Source: Zetaproteobacteria bacterium
GTDB taxonomy: Bacteria > Pseudomonadota > Zetaproteobacteria > Mariprofundales > Mariprofundaceae
DNA length: 12,117 nt
NCBI GenBank assembly: GCA_021545665.1
Contig: JAJRTX010000316.1
Span: 1 to 12,117 of the forward strand
Reading direction: 5' to 3'
Part shown: positions 1-6,477 of the stretch, piece after piece
Layout: each line of letters opens with the position of its first letter
Position numbering within the stretch: the first letter of the stretch is position 1
The notes under the pieces: model-generated
What the model was told of the DNA's origin: nothing
The model's database searches: none
The model's input: the letters and a program-made list of their open reading frames with translations, nothing else
Translations under genes and position numbers: made by a program

Positions 1-330
1 CAATATGCAGATACCAAGCGTACGGATATTAAGGTTTCGTTTGGCAGCGCGAATGGATTCAATGTGCCCATCGAAATCAAGAAAGACACTCACCGCGACC
101 TCTGGCGCTCAATACATGAACAATTAATACTCAAATATACTCGTGACCCCGGCACGGATGGATATGGCATTTATCTGGTCTTCTGGTTCGGCGGCAAAAG
201 AATGCCTCTTCCAGCAGACGGGAAGAAACTACGTAGCGCCGCTGAGCTTGAAGAACGGCTGTGTCAAACACTATCGCCAGAAGAAAGTCATCGTATCAAT
301 ATCTGTGTGATCGACTGCGCCTTACCATAG
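1..330 (+). CDS. C-terminal fragment of a protein with a PD-(D/E)xK-like nuclease domain (5' end outside window)
   Basis: The reading frame is open from base 1 to a TAG at 328-330, so 109 C-terminal residues of a longer protein are visible. A GTG at position 64 could begin a short ORF, but the upstream residues are in frame and fit the same domain, so truncation by the window edge is preferred. The visible part has Asp9, then Glu25-Ile-Lys27 in a hydrophobic strand (VPIEIK), then a helix with a Gln-Leu pair, then a second hydrophobic strand (GIYLVFWFG). This order of Asp, ExK and following Gln resembles the core of PD-(D/E)xK nucleases, found in many restriction and anti-phage proteins. The parent protein cannot be named. 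The nuclease reading is inference from motif order only. Confidence 0.6.
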   Translation, partial: QYADTKRTDIKVSFGSANGFNVPIEIKKDTHRDLWRSIHEQLILKYTRDPGTDGYGIYLVFWFGGKRMPLPADGKKLRSAAELEERLCQTLSPEESHRINICVIDCALP

Positions 331-414
331 TAAGAACGGGTATTCACCGATTCCATAGGGGATGTGCTTTTGATCTGCTGCGGTTAATATCGCGGCCTTG
401 CAGGGAGAAAGTAT

Positions 415-1140
415 ATGAGTGAACAGTTTAAAGATCGCATTATTATGATCACTGGTGCCTCAAACGGTATCGGCCAGCAGGTGGCTGTGGCGCTGGGCGC
501 TGCGGGTGCCAGCGTGGTTGCGCTGGGGCGTAAGGAAGACGGACTGGCTGCTACACAGGATCGCATTGAAGAGCTTGGCGGCGGCCAGTGTTTGTGTATT
601 CCGTTTGATCTGCTGAAATTTGACGATTACGGCAAGTTGTTTCTGGCTCTGAAAGATCAGATTCCGCATCTGGATGGGCTGGTACATTGCGCCGGTTATA
701 TCGGACGTTGTGCACCCATGCAATATGTAAAAACCGAGGATTTCCGTAACATGCTGGACATCCATCTGACTGCACCGAATATGCTAACCCAGTTCATGCT
801 GCCACTGCTCAAACGCGCTGAAGCTGCATCCATTATTTTCACCAGCTGCGATATGATTAATGAGGATCAGGCCAACTGGCACGGCTACGGGATGTCCAAG
901 CGGGCACTGGGTTATGCTGCAGCCATGTGGCAGGCTGAACATGTCGACAAGCCTTACCGTTTCAATACCCTGAATCCGGGTCGTGTACGCACCGAATTAT
1001 TCATGCGTACCTTTGGCGGCATGCATCCGGGCGAAGTTGCACCTGCCAGCTCCGTAGTTCCAGCCTATCTGTATCTACTATCAAATGAGAGCAGAGCACT
1101 ACGCGGCCAGAGCCTGCAAGCTAGCAATCTGCTGCTTTAG
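415..1140 (+). CDS. yciK: YciK-like short-chain dehydrogenase/reductase
   Basis: This is a 241-residue classical SDR oxidoreductase using NAD(P)H, most similar in layout to E. coli YciK, whose substrate is unknown. The glycine-rich cofactor loop TGASNGIG lies at residues 13-20 and HCAG, in place of the usual NNAG, at 91-94. The catalytic Ser is in the TSC stretch near 144, Tyr158 and Lys162 form YxxxK (YGMSK), and NPGR follows at 187-190. It is cytosolic, with no signal or membrane segment. The start is supported by GGGAG a few bases upstream of ATG 415. It converges on the SYLF gene, with only 5 bases between the two stops. The SDR family assignment is firm; the YciK name is less so. Confidence 0.88.
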   Translation: MSEQFKDRIIMITGASNGIGQQVAVALGAAGASVVALGRKEDGLAATQDRIEELGGGQCLCIPFDLLKFDDYGKLFLALKDQIPHLDGLVHCAGYIGRCAPMQYVKTEDFRNMLDIHLTAPNMLTQFMLPLLKRAEAASIIFTSCDMINEDQANWHGYGMSKRALGYAAAMWQAEHVDKPYRFNTLNPGRVRTELFMRTFGGMHPGEVAPASSVVPAYLYLLSNESRALRGQSLQASNLLL

Positions 1141-1145
1141 CGAAG

Positions 1146-1847
1146 TTACTCCTGATAGGATATACTGAAGTCTTCCATGGTGTGAATCAGACGAGTTGCT
1201 GATTCAGGTTTTTTAATATCGGCACCAAGCAGGATATCTCTGGCCGAATATTTTCGTCCATAATAAGCCGCATTGGAATCCTCCTGTGAATATACTCTGG
1301 CCCCTTCCAGAGAAATGCCTGCAAACAAACCACGGCTGCGGGAATAGGACCATACCTCTGTTTCAAATGTTATATCCGTACCCGCCTGCGCCTTTCGCCC
1401 TATCGGACCTGCTGCAACCGACAGATCAGCCCCAAGCTTGAACTCGTTTCTCAGAATTGCCTTCAGGCCACGATCATTGCGAATCAACAAAATAAGATCT
1501 GTCGACTGAGCACCGATCTGCCAACCAATGGAACCGGCGGCAATGGCAAAGAAAGCGGGTGCCGACCAGCGACCGCTTTTTGCATCATGATGCAAAATGA
1601 CGCCCTGACCATACTCAGCTCCCAACACAAAGCCCGCTTTAATAACACCCGGAAAAATGGCCACAGCTGCTGATTTCTGCAACAGATCATAGGGAATGCC
1701 ATGATCCGGGCTTTGCATAATTTCACGAATCACATCCGTCGCATCGGCTATTTTATCCTGTTCCCCTTCGGCAAACACCAGCGAGGGCAGAATTAATATG
1801 CAAAAGGCCATCACAGCATAAATTATATTCCGTGTTCTTTCCATCAT
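1146..1847 (-). CDS. Exported SYLF/YSC84-domain lipid-binding protein
   Basis: The longest frame starts at 1904, but ATG 1847 is preferred because GGGAG sits 3 bases upstream of it and the protein then opens with a proper signal peptide. That signal is MMERTR followed by a hydrophobic stretch, ending in LVFA before EGEQ. The 233-residue product then carries a SYLF (YSC84) domain over most of its length. Visible features are the AVAIFPGVIKAGFVLGAEYG stretch, the GSIGWQIGAQ segment, a Gly/Ala-rich region (GADLSVAAGPIG) and the SRGLFAGISLEGA segment near the end. SYLF proteins bind phosphoinositides or other lipids in eukaryotes. The bacterial members are exported and of unclear function, so envelope lipid binding is inferred. 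It stands alone on this strand. Confidence 0.88.
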   Translation of the reverse strand: MMERTRNIIYAVMAFCILILPSLVFAEGEQDKIADATDVIREIMQSPDHGIPYDLLQKSAAVAIFPGVIKAGFVLGAEYGQGVILHHDAKSGRWSAPAFFAIAAGSIGWQIGAQSTDLILLIRNDRGLKAILRNEFKLGADLSVAAGPIGRKAQAGTDITFETEVWSYSRSRGLFAGISLEGARVYSQEDSNAAYYGRKYSARDILLGADIKKPESATRLIHTMEDFSISYQE

Positions 1848-1973
1848 GATCTCCCATCCTAACTTATTACAATGCTGCATTTTGCGTTTGTTCAAGTTTA
1901 GCACCTGGATACATTTAAACCAGAGTTACTACTCAGCACAAGCATACTCACAACTATTCGGATACTCATTAAT

Positions 1974-2014
1974 ATATAATGCTAAAGCCTGCTACTATTA
2001 TTCCATGCTATACT
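1974..2014 (+). promoter_or_regulatory. Candidate -10 elements upstream of the nuclease cassette
   Basis: A perfect TATAAT lies at 1975-1980, and TATACT preceded by TGC (an extended -10 form) lies at 2009-2014. Neither has a convincing TTGACA at the usual distance. They sit about 90-125 bases upstream of the first cassette gene in AT-rich DNA where chance matches are common. Confidence 0.3.
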
Positions 2015-2036
2015 GGGTTACGTGAATTAGACAAAA

Positions 2037-2069
2037 AATTCAATACGAAAACATTTGGAATATTGAATT
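2037..2069. repeat. 9-bp perfect inverted repeat upstream of the exonuclease gene
   Basis: AATTCAATA at 2037-2045 is the exact reverse complement of TATTGAATT at 2061-2069, with a 15-base spacer. It could be an operator, a weak hairpin or part of a mobile-element boundary. It lies at the junction between the SYLF gene and the AT-rich cassette. Confidence 0.6.
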
Positions 2070-2078
2070 AACTTTTGC

Positions 2079-2099
2079 ATGCGACCTGATATGTCGCAT
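2079..2099. repeat. 7-bp perfect inverted repeat next to the exonuclease gene
   Basis: ATGCGAC at 2079-2085 and GTCGCAT at 2093-2099 are perfect reverse complements around a 7-base spacer. The right arm ends one base before the upstream ATG at 2101. The two-half-site form, 14 bp centre to centre, would suit a dimeric repressor or a recombinase site. A hairpin here would lie in the leader if transcription starts at the upstream -10 candidates. Confidence 0.6.
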
Positions 2100-2142
2100 T
2101 ATGAATTATCCTTCGTTGCAACTAACAGAAGAGATCACAAAC

Positions 2143-2721
2143 ATGAGATTGATTACACTTGATATTGAAACCACGGGAGTTTCTCCTTTGAGTGGTGACC
2201 GAATAGTCGAGATTGGTGCTGTAGAAGTAACGAATGGCAATGTTCTTACAGAAGAGAAGAACGTATTTCATCAGTACCTCAATCCAGAACGAGATATCCC
2301 AGATGTGGTGGTGCGCATTCACGGCATCGATAATGCCAAAGTCGAAAACAAACCCACATTCAAAGAAATTGCACAGGACTTCCTCGATTTCATTAGTGAT
2401 GCCACTTTGGTCATCCATAACGCCCCATTCGACCTTAGCTTTATCATGAATGAACTAAACCTGAACGGCTTCCCAAATATTGAAAATGCGCCTGCGATTG
2501 ACATATTAGCCTATGCCCGTGAGAAGTATCCTCACCAGAGGAACAACCTTGGTGCGCTGTGTGAGCGTTATGGCATTGAGCACGAACACCGTGCTCTGCT
2601 CGATTCGGAGCTATTGGCTGAGGTATATCTTGCCATAGTTAAAGAAGACCAGCTATCGCCCGGTATCTACATACCATGCCATCCTGCTTCGTTCTTTGTG
2701 CAACGCACACTTACCGGTTAA
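2143..2721 (+). CDS. Short DnaQ/epsilon-like DEDDh 3'-5' exonuclease
   Basis: This is a DEDDh-family 3'-5' exonuclease, the fold of the DNA polymerase III epsilon subunit. An ATG at 2101 would give 206 residues. ATG 2143 is preferred because the protein then begins directly with the ExoI strand MRLITLDIETTG, giving 192 residues. ExoI supplies Asp7 and Glu9, ExoII is HNAPFDLSF with Asp97, and ExoIII is HRALLDSELLAEVYL with His149 and Asp154. All catalytic residues are present, so an active enzyme is expected. E. coli epsilon is about 243 residues. Here only about 35 residues follow ExoIII, ending in a region with QLSPG, a poor match to a clamp-binding motif. No rnhA is adjacent, unlike many chromosomal dnaQ loci, so this may be an accessory exonuclease and not the replicative proofreader. 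It is the first gene of the four-gene cassette. Confidence 0.85.
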   Translation: MRLITLDIETTGVSPLSGDRIVEIGAVEVTNGNVLTEEKNVFHQYLNPERDIPDVVVRIHGIDNAKVENKPTFKEIAQDFLDFISDATLVIHNAPFDLSFIMNELNLNGFPNIENAPAIDILAYAREKYPHQRNNLGALCERYGIEHEHRALLDSELLAEVYLAIVKEDQLSPGIYIPCHPASFFVQRTLTG

Positions 2722-2764
2722 ATTGTAGAGTGATCCACATAGTTTTCCCTTGGGGGGCCATTTA

Positions 2765-4018
2765 GTGAAAGTACGAATTCATCGAGGAGCCAATGAAATC
2801 GGCGGCTCATGTATCGAGATTGAGAGTGAAGGGAAGCGACTAATTCTTGATGTCGGTCTGCCTTTGAACATGGATGCCTCTGAAGATCCTGTTTCTCTTG
2901 TTCCCCAGGTTGATGGATTCAGAGATATAAATGAGGATTTGCTAGCCATTGTTATTTCTCATCCGCATCAGGATCACTATGGTCTGATTGAATTCTTGCG
3001 GCCTGACATTCCTATCGTAATTGGAGCCGCAGCTAAGCGCATACTTAAAGTTGCCAGCAAGTTTTCACCGTCGGGTTTGAGCCTGGAAAACACCATTACA
3101 ATGGAAGATAGGAATACGATTACTATCGGGCCTTTTGAGATCACGCCATTTCTGGTTGATCACTCAGCCTATGACGCATACGCCATTCTTATTGAGGTGA
3201 ATGGGAAACGCCTGTTCTATAGCGGTGATTTTCGGGGGCATGGCAGAAAGAAGGCTCTGTTTGAAAAGTTCATTGCTTCGCCACCTGAGAGTATTGATGT
3301 TCTGCTCATGGAAGGTTCAACCATCGGCAGGCTGGCCGCTGATGAAACCTTCATGACTGAGGGTGATTTGGAAGAAGAGTTTGCTAAGCGCTTCCAGAAC
3401 ACAAATGGCTTGTCTTTCGTGTTCACCTCTAGCCAGAACATTGATCGACTAGTGACCATCTTCCGGGCATGCTTAAAAAGTAAACGACAGTTGATCCTGG
3501 ATTTGTACACAGCAGAAATTTTGCGAGCAACTGGAAACGACAAGCTGCCACAGGGAACATGGGACAATATCAGGGTATTTCTCCCCAATTCACAACGTTA
3601 TCGGGTGATAAAAGAGAAGCTGTTCGATGAGGTTTCTTTGTACAAAAACAAACGTATATATCCGAAACAATTGGCGACTGAGGCTGGTCAGTCAGTGATG
3701 ATCTTCAGGCCTTCAATGTGCAGAGAACTGGAGAAGGCCAACTGCCTTCAGGGTTCACACATGATTTATTCACTATGGGCTGGTTACCTGAAGGATGAAC
3801 GTACGCAGCCATTTCTCAACTGGCTAGAGAAATATGGGATTCCAATGGATCATGTTCATACATCTGGGCATGCATCCATTGCTGATCTCAAACGATTTTC
3901 CAGTGCAATCAATTCCAGAAAATTGGTCCCCATTCACTCTTTCAATCCGCAGGACTACTCAGACTTGTTTGATCGTGTAGAAATAAGGCAGGATGGCAAG
4001 TGGTGGGAAGTATATTGA
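2765..4018 (+). CDS. RNase J-like metallo-beta-lactamase (beta-CASP) nuclease
   Basis: GTG 2765 is chosen as start because a run of six G at 2752-2757 lies 7 bases upstream; a TTG at 2750 would add five residues. The 417-residue product has the MBL zinc-site motif HPHQDH at residues 66-71, a further His in VDHSAYDAY near 133, and Asp155 in SGDFRGHG. Its C-terminal half resembles a beta-CASP region, with DLY near 246, HTSGHAS at 365-371 and a late His in PIHSF near 391. These are the features of RNase J and related MBL ribonucleases or DNases. RNase J itself is about 550 residues, so the usual C-terminal domain is missing here. Zinc-dependent cleavage of RNA or DNA is inferred. It follows the exonuclease by 43 bases and precedes the next gene by 19, so one transcript is likely. 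Confidence 0.85.
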   Translation: MKVRIHRGANEIGGSCIEIESEGKRLILDVGLPLNMDASEDPVSLVPQVDGFRDINEDLLAIVISHPHQDHYGLIEFLRPDIPIVIGAAAKRILKVASKFSPSGLSLENTITMEDRNTITIGPFEITPFLVDHSAYDAYAILIEVNGKRLFYSGDFRGHGRKKALFEKFIASPPESIDVLLMEGSTIGRLAADETFMTEGDLEEEFAKRFQNTNGLSFVFTSSQNIDRLVTIFRACLKSKRQLILDLYTAEILRATGNDKLPQGTWDNIRVFLPNSQRYRVIKEKLFDEVSLYKNKRIYPKQLATEAGQSVMIFRPSMCRELEKANCLQGSHMIYSLWAGYLKDERTQPFLNWLEKYGIPMDHVHTSGHASIADLKRFSSAINSRKLVPIHSFNPQDYSDLFDRVEIRQDGKWWEVY

Positions 4019-4037
4019 GAAAATTTAGGAGGGTGGA

Positions 4038-4871
4038 ATGGCTAGTATAATTAATGGTGTGTATAAGATTATTGATGAGGTGCTAGATGTAACAGATATT
4101 GGAAAAGAAGCGCCCAATTATAGGACTCCCTATTATAAGAAAATAACAGCCTGCACTAGGGTTTGCGGCAGAAGTCCTCTGAAGTTCAATTGCTCTGGAA
4201 TATTCGATAAAATCCTCATACAAATGAAAGAGAATTTTGATGGCAGCAGCACAAGCGATTCAGGGGAGTTGTGGCGCTATAAAGAACAGCCCGGTTATAA
4301 TCCAGCTGTCGGGCCAGAAACAAAACTAGAAAAAGAGATAGTCAAACACAATTCGGATGGGGCGTGGGTTAACCAAGTTCCAACATCTTCCGGACTAGTG
4401 GGTGGCAAATCAGATGGAAAGAGAAATATTGATTTAGTCCGGCGTGATTCCGAAGCAGTCAGGGAATATACTTTTTATGAATTGAAGGTGAAAAGTGACA
4501 CTCCATTATTTGCCGCCATGGAAATTGTTATTTATGGAGTACTTTATTGCCTGTGCCGTCAATTAAAAAAGGATGGGACAGTCAACTTCCCCAAGGGTCA
4601 TGATTTATTGAATGCAAAGAAGATTCACCTGAGAGTTCTTGCTCCCCAAGCATATTATGAGCGTTATTTGGAAAAATCACCTAATGGATTAAAAAACCTT
4701 TCAGAGGAAATCAACACTGGTTTAAAATACTTTCTAGACAACTCCAGCATTGGTTTCGAAATGGATTTTAGGTTTGATAAATTTCATGATGGTTTTACTG
4801 GGTTGGAAGATACAAAAACAATCGAATATGTTTCCTTAGCGAACAGAATAGAGCCTTTACTTAATGATTAA
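4038..4871 (+). CDS. Unrecognised protein with a PD-(D/E)xK nuclease signature
   Basis: I do not recognise a named family for this 277-residue protein. Residues 95-200 show the order typical of PD-(D/E)xK nucleases: a helix with acidic residues (KLEKEI, Glu98 and Glu100), Asp132 in the strand NIDLV, the ExK core YELKVKS (Glu148, Lys150), then a helix starting near PLFAAMEI and a strand IHLRVLAP. A metal-dependent nuclease active site is therefore plausible but unproven. The N-terminal 90 residues and the C-terminal 75 have no recognisable motif. ATG 4038 has a strong ribosome binding site, AGGAGGG at 4027-4033. It overlaps the HAD gene by 8 bases, suggesting translational coupling. The DNA is AT-rich: bases 4681-4740 contain 18 G or C of 60, against 32 of 60 at 5941-6000 in pyrD. 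Confidence 0.75.
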   Translation: MASIINGVYKIIDEVLDVTDIGKEAPNYRTPYYKKITACTRVCGRSPLKFNCSGIFDKILIQMKENFDGSSTSDSGELWRYKEQPGYNPAVGPETKLEKEIVKHNSDGAWVNQVPTSSGLVGGKSDGKRNIDLVRRDSEAVREYTFYELKVKSDTPLFAAMEIVIYGVLYCLCRQLKKDGTVNFPKGHDLLNAKKIHLRVLAPQAYYERYLEKSPNGLKNLSEEINTGLKYFLDNSSIGFEMDFRFDKFHDGFTGLEDTKTIEYVSLANRIEPLLND

Positions 4872-5241
4872 AGCAATCCTCTGTCTCGATTTCGATGGAA
4901 CGATTCATTCATACAGCAGTGGATGGAAGGGCGCAGATGTGATTCCTGACAAACCAGTAGAAGGGGCATTTGAGTTCATTAGAAATGCTGGGCGCTGTTT
5001 TGATGTGCATATCTATTCGGCGAGAAGTGGGCTGCCCGGTGGCATTGAGGCCATGCAGACATGGTTTATTCAGCATGGGTGGGAAACGGATACTGATGGC
5101 CTGCCAACTGGAATAAGCTTTCCGTCGAGCAAACCACCTGCACATGTCAGCATTGATGATCGGGCATTAACCTTTTCAGGCGTGTGGCCTGAAATTGAAA
5201 TGTTGAAACAATTTCGACCATGGAATGACTTGGATATATAA
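4864..5241 (+). CDS. Small HAD-superfamily phosphatase
   Basis: This 125-residue protein has the HAD catalytic set. Motif I is DFDGT, with nucleophile Asp9 and acid/base Asp11; Ser52 in IYSARSG is motif II; Lys90 in SSKPPAHV is motif III; and IDDRALTF with Asp98 and Asp99 is motif IV. It has no large cap domain. The size and the WKGA, KPPAH and IDDRA pattern resemble small HAD proteins often carried by phages and prophages, some of which remove phosphates from nucleic acids or nucleotides; the substrate here is unknown. It overlaps the preceding gene by 8 bases, so it is very likely translated with it. A 3'-end or 5'-end phosphatase working with the neighbouring nucleases is an inference. Confidence 0.85.
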   Translation: MIKAILCLDFDGTIHSYSSGWKGADVIPDKPVEGAFEFIRNAGRCFDVHIYSARSGLPGGIEAMQTWFIQHGWETDTDGLPTGISFPSSKPPAHVSIDDRALTFSGVWPEIEMLKQFRPWNDLDI

Positions 5242-5263
5242 TTCTTCATTCACCAAAACTGAA

Positions 5264-5399
5264 AGAGATAATATGTGAATATTGAAATCTGGTAATAATG
5301 GGGGCACTGGCTACATCGGCGGTCACGGTTGGCTTATATGGATCAGCTTTGTGTAACCATCTTGATACATAATGTGAATGGATTATCTCTATTATAGAG
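5264..5399. repeat. Nested short inverted repeats between the cassette and pyrD
   Basis: AGAGATAAT at 5264-5272 is the exact reverse complement of ATTATCTCT at 5382-5390, 109 bases apart. The right arm runs into an odd-centred palindrome, CTCTAT-T-ATAGAG, at 5387-5399. ATGTGAAT occurs just inside both arms as a direct repeat. No gene is seen in 5242-5477, and no clear terminator with a T-run follows the HAD gene. The repeats could mark an insertion boundary or act as regulatory sites for pyrD. Confidence 0.5.
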
Positions 5400-5477
5400 G
5401 ATGGTATTTGGACAACGCAGCAGCCACCAGATAATAACACAGTGGGCTGATCAGGCAATTAGCGCTATGCTTGGCCT

Positions 5478-6419
5478 ATGTCAGACGCTATTAATCTATC
5501 CGTTTCATTTGCCGGACTCAAACTGCAAACACCGCTGGTGCTGCTTTCGGGCTGTGTCGGCTTTGGCGATGAGTACACGCATATCGAGGGTTGGAACAAT
5601 CGTGATGTTGGCGCGGTTATTCTCAAAGGAACAACATTGGAGCCGCGTTTGGGCAATGCACCGCATCGCGTTTATGAAACACCGTCGGGCATGCTCAATG
5701 CCATCGGCTTGCAGAATCCGGGGGCACGTCATGTTGTTGAACATATCCTGCCCTCACTGCCGCATGATGAAACCCAGTTCTGGGCCAATGCAAATGGCAC
5801 CAGCCCGGAAGAATATGCTGAAGTAGCCCGAATCTTTGACGATTCGGCTGTCACAGCTATTGAAATCAACATCTCCTGCCCGAATGTCAAAGAAGGCGGT
5901 GTACACTTTGGCAACAATCCGGCCATGGCTGCACGTGTGGTTGAAGCCATGCGACCGATGACCAGCAAGCCCCTGATCACCAAGCTTTCACCCAATACTG
6001 CCGATATTGCAGAAACTGCACGTCTGGTCATTGAAGCAGGCAGTGATGGCTTATCTGTGATCAATACACTGGTCGGCATGGCTGTTGATATTGAAAACCG
6101 TGCGCCTGTCCTGGCCAATATCTCCGGAGGCCTTTCCGGGCCATGTATCAAGCCGGTTGCATTATGGAAAATCCACCAGACTCGTATGATTGCAGCGAAA
6201 CATCATATCCCCATTCTGGGTCAGGGCGGCATTACCAGCGCAAAAGATGCCATTGAATTTGCGGTTGTCGGCTCTAATGCCATTGGCCTGGGCACCGGCC
6301 TTTTCTACGATCCACTTTTATGTAGAGAGCTTCTGGATGGTCTGCATGATTACCTGAACAGACATCACATGACATCCTATACGGAACTTGTTGGAACACT
6401 TGTTACGAATCACTCCTGA
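5478..6419 (+). CDS. pyrD: Dihydroorotate dehydrogenase, class 1B catalytic subunit
   Basis: The 313-residue enzyme oxidises dihydroorotate to orotate in pyrimidine biosynthesis with FMN. The class 1 catalytic Cys134 sits in NISCPNVKEGG. FMN and substrate contacts are suggested by LKGTT near 50, LNAIGLQNPG near 73-82, KLSPN at 169-173, the ISGGLSGP segment at 216-222, and GQGGI with GIGLGT-like Gly-rich turns near 248-273. A catalytic Cys and no N-terminal membrane segment argue for class 1 (soluble) and against the quinone-linked class 2 enzyme. Class 1B enzymes normally pair with PyrK, which is not in this window. An in-frame TAG 18 bases upstream forces the start at ATG 5478, where the ribosome binding site is weak. 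No terminator with a T-run follows. Confidence 0.92.
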   Translation: MSDAINLSVSFAGLKLQTPLVLLSGCVGFGDEYTHIEGWNNRDVGAVILKGTTLEPRLGNAPHRVYETPSGMLNAIGLQNPGARHVVEHILPSLPHDETQFWANANGTSPEEYAEVARIFDDSAVTAIEINISCPNVKEGGVHFGNNPAMAARVVEAMRPMTSKPLITKLSPNTADIAETARLVIEAGSDGLSVINTLVGMAVDIENRAPVLANISGGLSGPCIKPVALWKIHQTRMIAAKHHIPILGQGGITSAKDAIEFAVVGSNAIGLGTGLFYDPLLCRELLDGLHDYLNRHHMTSYTELVGTLVTNHS

Positions 6420-6427
6420 CTCGCATG

Positions 6428-6477
6428 GATTTTTTCCATCCTATGGTATGAAACATGATCATGGGGTGGAAAAAATC
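6428..6477 (+). promoter_or_regulatory. Inverted repeat that could mask the ribosome binding site of the nuclease gene
   Basis: GATTTTTTCCA at 6428-6438 pairs perfectly with TGGAAAAAATC at 6467-6477, and a further GG/CC pair follows after a one-base bulge. The loop contains the 10-base palindrome CATGATCATG at 6454-6463. The right arm includes the purine-rich ribosome binding site and ends just before ATG 6478. No T-run follows the stem, so a classic terminator for pyrD is unlikely. A translation-controlling hairpin is possible. Confidence 0.5.

Noticed and set aside
1848..1904. A 19-residue N-terminal extension of the SYLF protein
   Set aside because: The extension would hide a well-formed signal peptide; GGGAG upstream of ATG 1847 supports the shorter form.
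5374..5430. A frame reading LDNAAAT, like the N-terminal motif of cysteine desulfurases
   Set aside because: Two stop codons follow at once and no other part of a desulfurase is present in any frame nearby. It is probably coincidence.
5401..5826. A 141-codon + strand frame overlapping pyrD
   Set aside because: It lies in another frame of the well-supported pyrD gene, and its translation has no recognisable motif.
6388..6477. An N-terminal extension of the SNase gene from an ATG inside pyrD
   Set aside because: It would place about 30 polar residues before the signal peptide, and ATG 6478 has its own ribosome binding site.
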